Part shown: positions 25,109-32,559 of the stretch, in pieces
Numbering within the stretch: the stretch's first letter is position 1
Layout of the letters: the number at the start of each line of letters is the position of its first letter
Assembly: GCF_006363815.1 (NCBI RefSeq)
Contig: NZ_RRYT01000005.1
Coordinates: 124,001 to 188,000 of the forward strand
Source: Thermomonospora catenispora
Lineage (GTDB): Bacteria > Actinomycetota > Actinomycetes > Streptosporangiales > Streptosporangiaceae
DNA length: 64,000 nt
Direction of reading: 5' to 3'
The notes under the pieces: generated by a model
Seen by the model: the letters and a program-made list of their open reading frames with translations, nothing else
Told to the model about the DNA's origin: nothing
Databases searched by the model: none
Position numbers and translations under genes: made by a program

Positions 25109-25960
25109 TCAGCCGTCGGGGAAGAGCCGCTCCAGCACCTGGGCGACGCCGTCGTCGTCGTTGCGGGCGGTGCGGTGGGTGACCACGTCGAGCACGGCGG
25201 GGTGGGCGTTGGCCACCGCGTAGGAGGTGCCGGCCCAGCTGAGCATCGGCAGGTCGTTGGGCATGTCGCCGAACGCCACCACCTCCTCGGCGGTCACCCC
25301 GTGCTCGGCGCACAGCTCGGCCAGCGCGGTGGCCTTGGTGACCCCCAACGCGCTCATCTCCATCAGCCCCCGGCCCGAAGAGTGCGTGACGGTGACCAGG
25401 TCGCCCACCGCCCGGTGCACGCGTTCGGCCAGATGGTCCGGGTGCGCGTCGGGGTGGAGCGCCAGCAGCTTGGTGCAGCCCCGGCTGACCAGGGTGCGGT
25501 CGTCCACCGCCCGTCCGCCCATCGACTCGGCGTCCCAGCGCCCGGGCCGGAACCGCTCCTCGAAGACGAATCCGTCGGGGTACTCCACCGCGAACCGCAG
25601 CTCCCCGTCCACCGTGCGCAGTCGACGCACCACCTCGGCGAGCACCGGAGGCTCGATCAGCCGGGTGCGCACCACGGTCTCGGTGTGCAGGTCGTAGAGC
25701 ACGGCCCCGTTGGCGCAGATGGCGACGCCGCGATGGCCCACGGCCGCGGCCACGTCGTGCATCCAGCGCGGCGGCCGCCCGGTGACCATGACCAGGATGG
25801 ATCCGGCGCGCTCCACCCGGGCGAGCGCCCGCACCGTGCGGGCCGAGATGGCGCCGTCCGAGCGGACGATGGTCCCGTCCAGGTCGGTCGCGACCAGGCG
25901 GGGCGGCGCCGGCCTCCGTTCGGCCAGGTCGTCCTCCCCGCCTTTGTACGCCCGCCTCAT
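25109..25960 (-). CDS. HAD-superfamily phosphatase (Cof-type)
   Basis: 283-aa HAD hydrolase with the four motifs in order: DLDGTIV (nucleophile Asp), VMVTGRP (Thr), GVTKATAL (Lys) and FGDMPNDLPML (Asp pair). The C2-type cap between motifs II and III places it with Cof/YidA-like sugar or nucleotide phosphatases; substrate unknown. The ATG at 25960 (MRRAYKGG) is chosen for its GAGGAGGGCGGG ribosome site. HAD-serS-pheA order recalls the Streptomyces arrangement. Confidence 0.9.
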   Translation of the reverse strand: MRRAYKGGEDDLAERRPAPPRLVATDLDGTIVRSDGAISARTVRALARVERAGSILVMVTGRPPRWMHDVAAAVGHRGVAICANGAVLYDLHTETVVRTRLIEPPVLAEVVRRLRTVDGELRFAVEYPDGFVFEERFRPGRWDAESMGGRAVDDRTLVSRGCTKLLALHPDAHPDHLAERVHRAVGDLVTVTHSSGRGLMEMSALGVTKATALAELCAEHGVTAEEVVAFGDMPNDLPMLSWAGTSYAVANAHPAVLDVVTHRTARNDDDGVAQVLERLFPDG

Positions 25961-26112
25961 CCCGCCCTCCTCACGCCCCGCGTCCTCGGACAGCGGACCC
26001 ACCATAATGCTGCGCTCAGCAGTGTCCTGTCACTTATGTCCCGATGTGGCCGGGGATCGGGATGGAACATCTCATATGTCCCGCATGGCTCCGCAGACCG
26101 CGCCACGGGCCG

Positions 26113-26439
26113 TCAGGCGTCCTGGTTGCCGCCGACGATGGCCTGGAGGGCGGCCACATGGGCCTTGTAGGCGGAGCGCCCCTCCTTGGTCAGGGACAGC
26201 CAGACCCGTTGGCGGGTGTCGCGGACGGCCCTGGTCTGCTTGACGTACCCGGCGTCCATCAGCACGCTGACGTGCTTGCTGAGCACGGAGGCGCTGACGC
26301 CGAGCCGTTCCTGGACGAAGGAGAACTCCGCCTGGTCGGCGGCGCTGAGCAGGGCGCAGATGCGCAGCCGGTTGGGGGCGTGGATCACGGGGTTGAAACC
26401 GTCGACGGTCTTTCCCACGGTCTTTCCCGCGGCGGTCAT
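26113..26439 (-). CDS. Winged-helix transcriptional regulator, second copy of the HTH_34 type
   Basis: 108 aa. It shares the motif run HAPNRLRICALLSAADQAEFSF, VSASVLSKHVSVLMDAGYV and WLSLTKEGRSAYKAHVAAL with the regulator at 11616-11951, so the two are paralogues. The start overlaps the upstream membrane gene stop as ATGA. It probably binds the TTTCCA/TGGAAA palindromes at 26891-26958 and so controls its own operon. Confidence 0.87.
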   Translation of the reverse strand: MTAAGKTVGKTVDGFNPVIHAPNRLRICALLSAADQAEFSFVQERLGVSASVLSKHVSVLMDAGYVKQTRAVRDTRQRVWLSLTKEGRSAYKAHVAALQAIVGGNQDA

Positions 26440-26897
26440 GCCGATCGGGCGCTCCGCAGGCGCAGCGCCAGGGCGTAGACGATGATCATGGCCCCTTCCA
26501 GCGCGCTGAGGGCCGGCCACATCCAGTCCTCCCCGACGATCCGGGAGATCGGCACGGCGGCGACGGCGACCGGCACCAGGATCGCGGCCATGTGCACCAC
26601 CTGCTTGCGGGAGGGGGAGGGCACCACCCCGGCCCGCGCGGCGCCGAGCCCGACGAGGGCGCCGAGCAGCGCCGCCCACACCGCCAGCGCCGCCACCCCC
26701 CAGAGCGCCTGGGGGAACTCGGTCGGCATCCACGACAGCAGCCCGAGCGGGGTGACCCACGCCCCGAGGGCGACGAAGTACCACATCGGCCACTGGGCGG
26801 TCTCCACCGCGGTCCGGGCCTGCTCCACCGCCGCCAGCGCGTCCGCGGCCTCCTGCCGGGAGGGCAGCGGCCCCTGCGTGAACTCTCGTGTTTCCAT
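26436..26897 (-). CDS. Membrane protein paired with a winged-helix regulator (second copy)
   Basis: 153 aa. A soluble N-terminal helix (about 15-38) is followed by four hydrophobic segments (about 40-58, 65-88, 102-120, 130-145). Similar in size and layout to the protein at 11948-12355, though direct sequence similarity is weak by eye. The ATG at 26897 has no ribosome site; a TACTTT -10 box lies 5 nt before it, so the transcript is probably leaderless and its promoter is covered by the palindrome. Confidence 0.78.
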   Translation of the reverse strand: METREFTQGPLPSRQEAADALAAVEQARTAVETAQWPMWYFVALGAWVTPLGLLSWMPTEFPQALWGVAALAVWAALLGALVGLGAARAGVVPSPSRKQVVHMAAILVPVAVAAVPISRIVGEDWMWPALSALEGAMIIVYALALRLRSARSA

Positions 26898-26958
26898 GTT
26901 GGAAAGTAAAGCACCTCACTTTCCAGGTCGTCAAGTCACGACTTTCCATGGTGGAAAG
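26891..26958. promoter_or_regulatory. Repeated TTTCCA-N3-TGGAAA operators at the promoter of the second pair
   Basis: Palindrome 1, TTTCCA-TGT-TGGAAA (26891-26905), overlaps both the start codon and the minus-strand -10 TACTTT (26903-26908). Palindrome 2, CTTTCCA-TGG-TGGAAAG, lies at 26942-26958, and a single half-site CTTTCCA at 26919-26925 lies between them. Probably bound by the regulator of this operon. Confidence 0.65.
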
Positions 26959-27508
26959 ATGCTGCGCGGGCGCTCCGGCCCGCCCCTGCGACGCCGTCGA
27001 GGCCCCGCCGCGAGGACGGCCGCCGGTCCCCGGACCGCCGAGAGCCGCCGGCCTCGGTGAACGAGTCCACGGGAAGGCCGGAAGAGGCCGACGAGACCGG
27101 TGGAAAGGCCGGACGGGCCGACGGGGCCGGCGGGGATGCGAAGCGGAAGGACCCGCGAGAAGGCGGGGAAGCCCGCCGGTCGCGGCGGGAGGGGCAGGCG
27201 CGGGGCCGGCGGGGTCAGGCGGGCCGGCGGGGAGGGCGTCGTCTCCGGCGGGCGGATCAGGCGGACCGGCGGAACCGGCGGGGAGGGCCGCCGCTCCCGC
27301 CGAGGGGCCGGGGCGGGACCGGCGGAGAGGCCGAGCGAGGAGGCCCGCCGGTCGCGGCGAGGGGCCGGGCGGCGAAGGACCGGACCGGGCGGGGCCGGCG
27401 GCCGGCTGCGACGGGCGAAGACGACGAACGCCGGGCCCGTGGATCCGGGCCCGGCGTCGGACGGACGAACTCGGGCGGTCGAAACCGGTGACGGGACGGC
27501 CGCCGCGC
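26959..27508 (+). other. Gene-free G-rich stretch upstream of the regulator pair and downstream of serS
   Basis: About 550 bp with no credible gene: the open frames translate to Arg/Gly or Pro/Arg low complexity. From about 27160 to 27400 the plus strand is strongly purine-rich with imperfect repeats of the pattern CCGGCGGGGAGGG. The serS terminator lies within it. Confidence 0.6.
27428..27457 (-). terminator. Terminator of serS
   Basis: A 12-bp perfect stem (27428-27439 with 27446-27457) and 6-nt loop lie about 52 nt after the serS stop on the minus strand. Confidence 0.65.
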
Positions 27509-28768
27509 TCAGCGGACCGGCTCGAGGACCTCCTGGCCGCCCAGGTAGGGCTGGAGGGCCTTGGGGACCCGCACGGAGCCGTCGGCCAGCTGGTGGTTCT
27601 CCAGGATGGCGACGATCCACCGGGTGGTGGCCAAGGTGCCGTTCAAGGTGGCGACCGGACGGGTCTTGCCGCTGTCGTCGCGGTGGCGGACGGACAGCCG
27701 GCGCGCCTGGAACTCGGTGCAGTTGGAGGTGGAGGTCACCTCGCGGTAGGTGTTCTGCGACGGGATCCAGGCCTCGCAGTCGTACTTGCGGGCCGCGCTG
27801 GCGCCCAGGTCGCCGGCGGCCACGTCGATCACCCGGTACGGCAGCTCGACCTTGGCGAGCATCTGCTTCTCCCACTCCAGCAGACGCAGATGCTCCTCAT
27901 GGGAGTCCTCCAGCGTGCAGTAGGAGAACATCTCCACCTTGTCGAACTGGTGCACCCGGATGATGCCCCGGGTGTCCTTGCCGTAGGAGCCGGCCTCCCG
28001 GCGGAAGCAGGACGACCAGGCCACATACCGGCGGGGGAGATCGTCGATGATCTCGTCCATGTGGTACGCCGCCAGCGGCACCTCCGAGGTGCCCACCAGA
28101 TACAGGTCGTCGTCGGGCAGCCGGTAGACCTCCGCGGCGTGCGCGCCGAGGAAGCCGGTGCCGTCCATCGCCTCCGGCTTGACCAGCAGCGGCGGATACA
28201 TCGGGACGAAGCCGGCCTCGATCGCCTGGTCCATCGCCAGGTTGAGCAGCGCCAGCTGCAGCCGCGTGCCCACCCCGGTCAGGTAGTAGAACCGGGCGCC
28301 GGAGACCTTCGCGCCGCGCTCGGTGTCGATCGCGCCGAGCAGCTCGCCCAGCTCCAGATGGTCACGGGGCGTGAAGTCGAAGCTCGGCGGCTCGCCCACG
28401 TGCTCCAGCACCACGTAGTCCTGCTCGCCGCCGGCGGGCGCGCCGTCCTCGATGATGTTCGGGACGGTCTTGAGCAGCTCCGCCAGCTCGCCCTCCAGCC
28501 GGTCGGCCTCCGCCTCGGCCTGCTTGACCTGCTGGGCCAGCTCCTTGGCCCGAGCCAGCAACGCCTCGCGTTCGGGACCCTTGGCCTTGGAGACCGACTT
28601 GCCGAAACTCTTCTGCTCGGCCCGCAACGACTCGAACCGCGACAGCGCCGACCGGCGCCGCTCGTCCAGGTCGATCAGCCGATCGACGACGGCTTCATCC
28701 TCACCGCGGGCGCGCTGCGAGGCGCGCAGCCGCTCGGGGTCCTCTCGAAGAGCACGCAGGTCAATCAC
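27509..28768 (-). CDS. serS: Seryl-tRNA synthetase
   Basis: 419-aa class II synthetase charging tRNA-Ser. The N-terminal coiled-coil tRNA-binding arm (about 30-100) is followed by the catalytic core with motif 1 ([10 protein letters not shown] region), [10 protein letters not shown], motif 2 ([28 protein letters not shown]) and motif 3 ([19 protein letters not shown]). The GTG at 28768 gives the standard N-terminus [14 protein letters not shown]; reading further upstream adds only non-homologous residues. No T-box is visible upstream. tRNA-Ser(UGA) is encoded 7 kb away. Confidence 0.97.
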   Translation of the reverse strand: MIDLRALREDPERLRASQRARGEDEAVVDRLIDLDERRRSALSRFESLRAEQKSFGKSVSKAKGPEREALLARAKELAQQVKQAEAEADRLEGELAELLKTVPNIIEDGAPAGGEQDYVVLEHVGEPPSFDFTPRDHLELGELLGAIDTERGAKVSGARFYYLTGVGTRLQLALLNLAMDQAIEAGFVPMYPPLLVKPEAMDGTGFLGAHAAEVYRLPDDDLYLVGTSEVPLAAYHMDEIIDDLPRRYVAWSSCFRREAGSYGKDTRGIIRVHQFDKVEMFSYCTLEDSHEEHLRLLEWEKQMLAKVELPYRVIDVAAGDLGASAARKYDCEAWIPSQNTYREVTSTSNCTEFQARRLSVRHRDDSGKTRPVATLNGTLATTRWIVAILENHQLADGSVRVPKALQPYLGGQEVLEPVR

Positions 28769-28948
28769 ACCCCCGAGGCTACCGGTGCCGCACCCCTCGG
28801 CGCGCGCGGGAATCCGCGGCGACGCCGTGATCGGGTCGATGGGCCGCCTCGCGGGCGGGCGCCCCCTCCGGCGGGGGCAACAGGACATCTGTCATGACAA
28901 CTATTTCATTAGGCCATACGTCATAGAAGGTGACGGGGAAGGGAGATC

Positions 28949-29599
28949 ATGGCGAAGGAGAAGCCGCAGCGGCCCGGTCTGAGCCTCGCGTGGGCGTTGA
29001 GTCCGCTGGTCACCGTGGGGATGGGGACGCCCCTCACGTTCGGGTATGCGGCGGCCCGGCTGAGATCCTGGACGCTGTGGCTGGCGACCGGCCTCTACCT
29101 GATCGCCTGGATCACCATGTTCGTCACCGCCGACTCCTCCGAAGGCACCGCCGAGGACGTCGCCTTCGTGATCGCGTGCGCGATCGGGAGCGTGGGCGCC
29201 ACCGTCCACGCCTTCGCCATCAAGGACCGGGTCTTCCTGGAGCCCGACCGCCGCTCGCTCGCGTTCCGGCGGGCCCAGAAGGAGATCGAACAGCGTCGCA
29301 AGCTGCGCACCGAAGCGGCCGAGATCGCCCGTAACGACCCCGCGATGGCCATCGAGATGCGCATCGGCCGGCCCGACCTGCCCCGCTCCTACGACGACGG
29401 CGGCCTGGTGGACGTCAACCACGCCCCCGCCTCCGCCCTGGTGACGGTGCTGGGGATCACCCCCGAGCAGGCGGAGCAGCTCATCCGGGCGCGCGAGCAG
29501 TGCGGCGGGTTCGTCTCCGCCGAGGAGGCCGCCGCCCTGGCGGACCTGCCCCCGAACCTCACCTCGCGGCTCGCCGAGTACGGCGTGTTCCTGCCCTGA
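28949..29599 (+). CDS. Membrane protein with C-terminal helix-hairpin-helix (ComEA-like) motif
   Basis: 216 aa. Two to three hydrophobic segments in the first 100 residues (about 12-35, 44-65, 70-92), then a charged helix (RRAQKEIEQRRKLRTEAAEIARN), then a helix-hairpin-helix domain VDVNHAPASALVTVLGITPEQAEQLIRARE near the C-terminus. In ComEA this motif binds DNA outside the cell; here topology is uncertain and the domain may face the cytoplasm. GGGAAGGGAG precedes the ATG. Divergent from serS. Function unknown. Confidence 0.8.
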   Translation: MAKEKPQRPGLSLAWALSPLVTVGMGTPLTFGYAAARLRSWTLWLATGLYLIAWITMFVTADSSEGTAEDVAFVIACAIGSVGATVHAFAIKDRVFLEPDRRSLAFRRAQKEIEQRRKLRTEAAEIARNDPAMAIEMRIGRPDLPRSYDDGGLVDVNHAPASALVTVLGITPEQAEQLIRAREQCGGFVSAEEAAALADLPPNLTSRLAEYGVFLP

Positions 29600-29632
29600 C
29601 GCCGAAGGAGCGGCCGAGGGGACGGCCGACGG

Positions 29633-30550
29633 TCACGCGTGGCCGTTGCGGATGGCGGTGAGCCACGCGGCGGCCTCGGTGAAGTCGGCGTCATGGGTGC
29701 CGCGGCGGATCTCCGGGCGGACCTTGTCGGCGCGCGGGTAGGAGCCGATGAAGCGGACGTCGGCGCAGATGCGGCGCAGCCCCATCAGCGCCTCGCCGAC
29801 CCGCGCGTCGGCCACGTGCCCTTCGAAGTCCATCCAGAACAGGTACGACCCCAGTCCCGCGCCGGTGGGGCGGGACTGGATCAGCGTCAGGTTGATGCCG
29901 CGGATCGCGAACTCGTTCAGGATCTCCAGCAGGGCGCCCGGGTGGTCCTCCCCGATGAACGCCACCACCGTGGTCTTGTCCATCCCGGTGCGGGGCGGCG
30001 GGACGCACGGGCGGCACAGCACCACGAACCGCGTCACCGCGTCCGCCACGTCGTGGATGTCCTCGGCCAGCACCGACAGTCCGTAGCGGGCGGCGGCGAA
30101 CGACCCCGCCAGCGCCGCGTCGTAGTAGCCGTCGGCGACCATCTGGGCGGCCTCGGCGTTGGAGGTGGCGGCCCGCCACTCGGCGTCCGGGACGTGCGCC
30201 TCCAGCCAGCGGCGGCACTGCGGCTGGGCGTGCGGGTGGGAGGCGACGGTCTTGATGTCGGCGTACTGCGTGCCCGGCCGGACCAGCAGCGCGAACGACA
30301 CCGGCAGCTGCACCTCGCCGACGATCTGCAGCGGCTCCCCGGTCGCCAGCTCGTCCAGCGTGGTCGGCACCGACCCCTCCACGGAGTTCTCCAGGGCGAC
30401 CACGGCGGAGTCGACCTCGCCCCGGCGCAGCGCGTCCAGGGCGGCGGGCACGGTGGCGTACGGGATGTGCTCGGCGCCGTCGGCCTCCGGAAGGGAGCGC
30501 AGCGCGGCTTCGGTGAACGTGCCCTGAGGACCGAGATAGGCGAATCGCAT
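29633..30550 (-). CDS. pheA: Prephenate dehydratase
   Basis: 305-aa monofunctional enzyme converting prephenate to phenylpyruvate in phenylalanine synthesis. N-terminal PDT domain (FAYLGPQGTFTEAAL; VVALENSVEGSVPTTLDEL; DAVTRFVVL with the catalytic Thr-Arg-Phe) and C-terminal ACT domain (VVAFIGEDHPGALLEILNEFAIRGINLTLIQSRPT; GSYLFWMDFEGH), where Phe binds for feedback inhibition. GGAGGAG lies upstream of the ATG. Neighbouring serS is a conserved actinobacterial association. Confidence 0.96.
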   Translation of the reverse strand: MRFAYLGPQGTFTEAALRSLPEADGAEHIPYATVPAALDALRRGEVDSAVVALENSVEGSVPTTLDELATGEPLQIVGEVQLPVSFALLVRPGTQYADIKTVASHPHAQPQCRRWLEAHVPDAEWRAATSNAEAAQMVADGYYDAALAGSFAAARYGLSVLAEDIHDVADAVTRFVVLCRPCVPPPRTGMDKTTVVAFIGEDHPGALLEILNEFAIRGINLTLIQSRPTGAGLGSYLFWMDFEGHVADARVGEALMGLRRICADVRFIGSYPRADKVRPEIRRGTHDADFTEAAAWLTAIRNGHA

Positions 30551-30724
30551 CTGAGGACTCCTCCGCCGAGGCGAGGAGCAGACCTTCCTCGACGTCGCAG
30601 GCGTCCGGGCCGGGCGCTTGTGGCAATGCCCCGGAACGCCGTTCGTTCGTGGTGAAGGGCCGATGCACGCCGGCCGTGAGACGGAAAGGACGCGGTGTGA
30701 AGGAAGTCTACGCGTTCGCCGTCC

Positions 30725-31180
30725 TCAGGCGTGCGCCGAGGTGGTGTTGCCGCCGAAGTCCGGCAGCGGGTCGTCCATCGACACCTGGGGGCCCTTGCCC
30801 AGCCGGGCTCCGCGCAGCGCCTGGTCCTCCTCCGGCGACAGCACCTCCAGGCTGCGCCCGCCGTGGACGACCTTGGCGTAGGTGCGGGTCTCGGTCCGGC
30901 CGTTGATGGAGCTGATGATCACGCCGTCGCCCAGCGCGTTCAGCAGGGCGAGGGAGAACGACCGGCGCCCGGACATCTCCTTGAGGGCGTCGTAGTGCAC
31001 CACCGCGACGTCTCGGAGCGCCTGGTTGTCCACCGTTCCCTCGAGCGTCGCGAGCTGACGGCGGAGCATCTCCGCGCACTCATCGACGACCCGGTTGACG
31101 CGGTTGTGGGCGACCATGGCGAAGGACAGGCCGGCCACCCCGGCGACCACTCCGGCTAGGGCCACTGCGACGAGGATCAC
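30725..31180 (-). CDS. DUF4446 family membrane-anchored protein
   Basis: 151 aa. One N-terminal membrane helix (about 2-24), a short coiled region, then the conserved DUF4446 core VAVVHYDALKEMSGRRSFSLALLNALGDGVIISSINGRTETRTYAKVV and SPEEDQAL. Function unknown. The GTG start overlaps the GT87 stop (GTGA), so it is translationally coupled to the mannosyltransferase upstream; it also commonly sits next to pheA in actinobacteria. Confidence 0.88.
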   Translation of the reverse strand: MILVAVALAGVVAGVAGLSFAMVAHNRVNRVVDECAEMLRRQLATLEGTVDNQALRDVAVVHYDALKEMSGRRSFSLALLNALGDGVIISSINGRTETRTYAKVVHGGRSLEVLSPEEDQALRGARLGKGPQVSMDDPLPDFGGNTTSAHA

Positions 31181-32490
31181 GGGGCGAGCGTACCCATCTG
31201 CGCGTTTCCTGGAGAAGAAACCGCAGGGTCAGGTTCGGATTGGAGACGGTCGATCAACCACTTGCCCAACAGCAAGATCAGGGCGATCGCGGCCAGCCCG
31301 AAGGCGTCCTGCACCACCCGCCCGGTGAACCGCTCCAGCGCGCTGTGCCCCTCGCCGATCAGCCGGGTCCCCCACCAGGGGATCCGGAACGCGTAGAACA
31401 CCGCCACCGGCGCCGCCACCAGCCAGCGCCGCAGGTCACGACCGTCACCGACCAGCGCCCCCAGCACCGGCACCACCCACACCAGGTGATGCACCCAGCC
31501 GACCGGGGACAGCAGCACCGACAGCAGCCCGGTGATCGCGATCCCGGCCAGCTCCGCGCTGTGAGCGCGCGCCCCCTCCAGGCGGCCGGCGGCCAGCGAG
31601 GCGCGCCGCGCCAGACGGAACCCCACCAGCGCCAGCAGCGCCACGCACGCCGCCCACAGCAGCGAGGTCACCGCGTCCGGCCAGTACAGCCGCAGCAGCA
31701 TCCCGTTGAGGGACTGGTTGGTGGTGCCGTTGTTGGCGCCGACGCGCTCGTTGTCGAGCATCGCGTCGAACCAGAACGCCAGCGAGTCGTGCGGCAGCAC
31801 CATGAACGCCAGCAGCGACGCGGCGGCGGCGGTCAACACGGCGTTCCACGCCGCCTCCCGCCGCCCGGTGACCAGGAAGTAGATCAGAAAGACCCCGGGC
31901 ACCAGCTTGATCGCCGTCGCCAGCCCCACCAGCACCCCCCGCGGCCACCGCGGGGAGGGGGTCAGGCAGTCGGCGACGCACAACGCCATCAGGAACAACC
32001 CGACCTGCCCGAACCGGGTCTGGTCGTGCACCGGCTGCAGATACGCCAGCGCCCCCACCAGGGCGCCCAGCGCCAGCGGCGCATACCGGCCGGCCCTCTC
32101 CAGCAGCGGACGGAAGGCATGCCGGGCCCCCACCGCCAGCGCCGCATAGATGCCCGCGACCCACAGCACCTGCACCACCGCCCAGGGCAGCAGCGCCAGC
32201 GGCACCGCCAGCAGCGCCGCGAACGGCGGATAGGTGAACGGCAGCAGCTGCGGCGGCTCGGTCAGGAACTCGTACAACGGCGCCCCGCGCAGCACCGCCT
32301 CCCCGCCGGACCGGTACACGTCCACGTCCACCAGCCGCTGATCCGGCGGATTGGTCAGCCAGCGCACCGCGATCGGCGCGACCGCCGCCACCGCGACCAG
32401 CACCCCGGCCAACGCGATCGCCGCATCGGCCGGTGACCTGCGGGCGCGCCGCGCCGCCCCGTCGCCGTCTCCTCCAGCCATGCCCCCCAT
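31177..32490 (-). CDS. GT87-family polyprenol-phosphate-mannose-dependent mannosyltransferase
   Basis: About 437 aa (434 aa if the Met at 32481 is used). Integral membrane GT-C enzyme with around ten hydrophobic segments. The first extracytoplasmic loop carries the diagnostic acidic motif LVDVDVYRSGGEAVLRGAPLYEF, and LPFTYPPFAALLAVPLALLPW follows, as in PimE and MptA-like DUF2029 proteins. It should transfer mannose from polyprenyl-phosphate-mannose to a lipid or glycan acceptor outside the membrane. Divergent from the membrane phosphatase-like gene and close to a second GT87 and a GT2. Confidence 0.9.
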   Translation of the reverse strand: MGGMAGGDGDGAARRARRSPADAAIALAGVLVAVAAVAPIAVRWLTNPPDQRLVDVDVYRSGGEAVLRGAPLYEFLTEPPQLLPFTYPPFAALLAVPLALLPWAVVQVLWVAGIYAALAVGARHAFRPLLERAGRYAPLALGALVGALAYLQPVHDQTRFGQVGLFLMALCVADCLTPSPRWPRGVLVGLATAIKLVPGVFLIYFLVTGRREAAWNAVLTAAAASLLAFMVLPHDSLAFWFDAMLDNERVGANNGTTNQSLNGMLLRLYWPDAVTSLLWAACVALLALVGFRLARRASLAAGRLEGARAHSAELAGIAITGLLSVLLSPVGWVHHLVWVVPVLGALVGDGRDLRRWLVAAPVAVFYAFRIPWWGTRLIGEGHSALERFTGRVVQDAFGLAAIALILLLGKWLIDRLQSEPDPAVSSPGNAQMGTLAP

Positions 32491-32559
32491 CCTGGCGCAA
32501 CCTCGGGGTCGTTCCTTCAATAGCCTGGGGGCGGACCGGAACGATGGAGGTAACCGACC

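Noticed and set aside
26073-26085. 13-bp sequence CATATGTCCCGCA shared with 57642-57654
   Set aside because: A single shared 13-mer between two intergenic regions is within chance for 64 kb and has no further extension.
28769-28948. T-box leader of serS
   Set aside because: No specifier loop or T-box sequence seen; actinobacterial serS usually lacks it.
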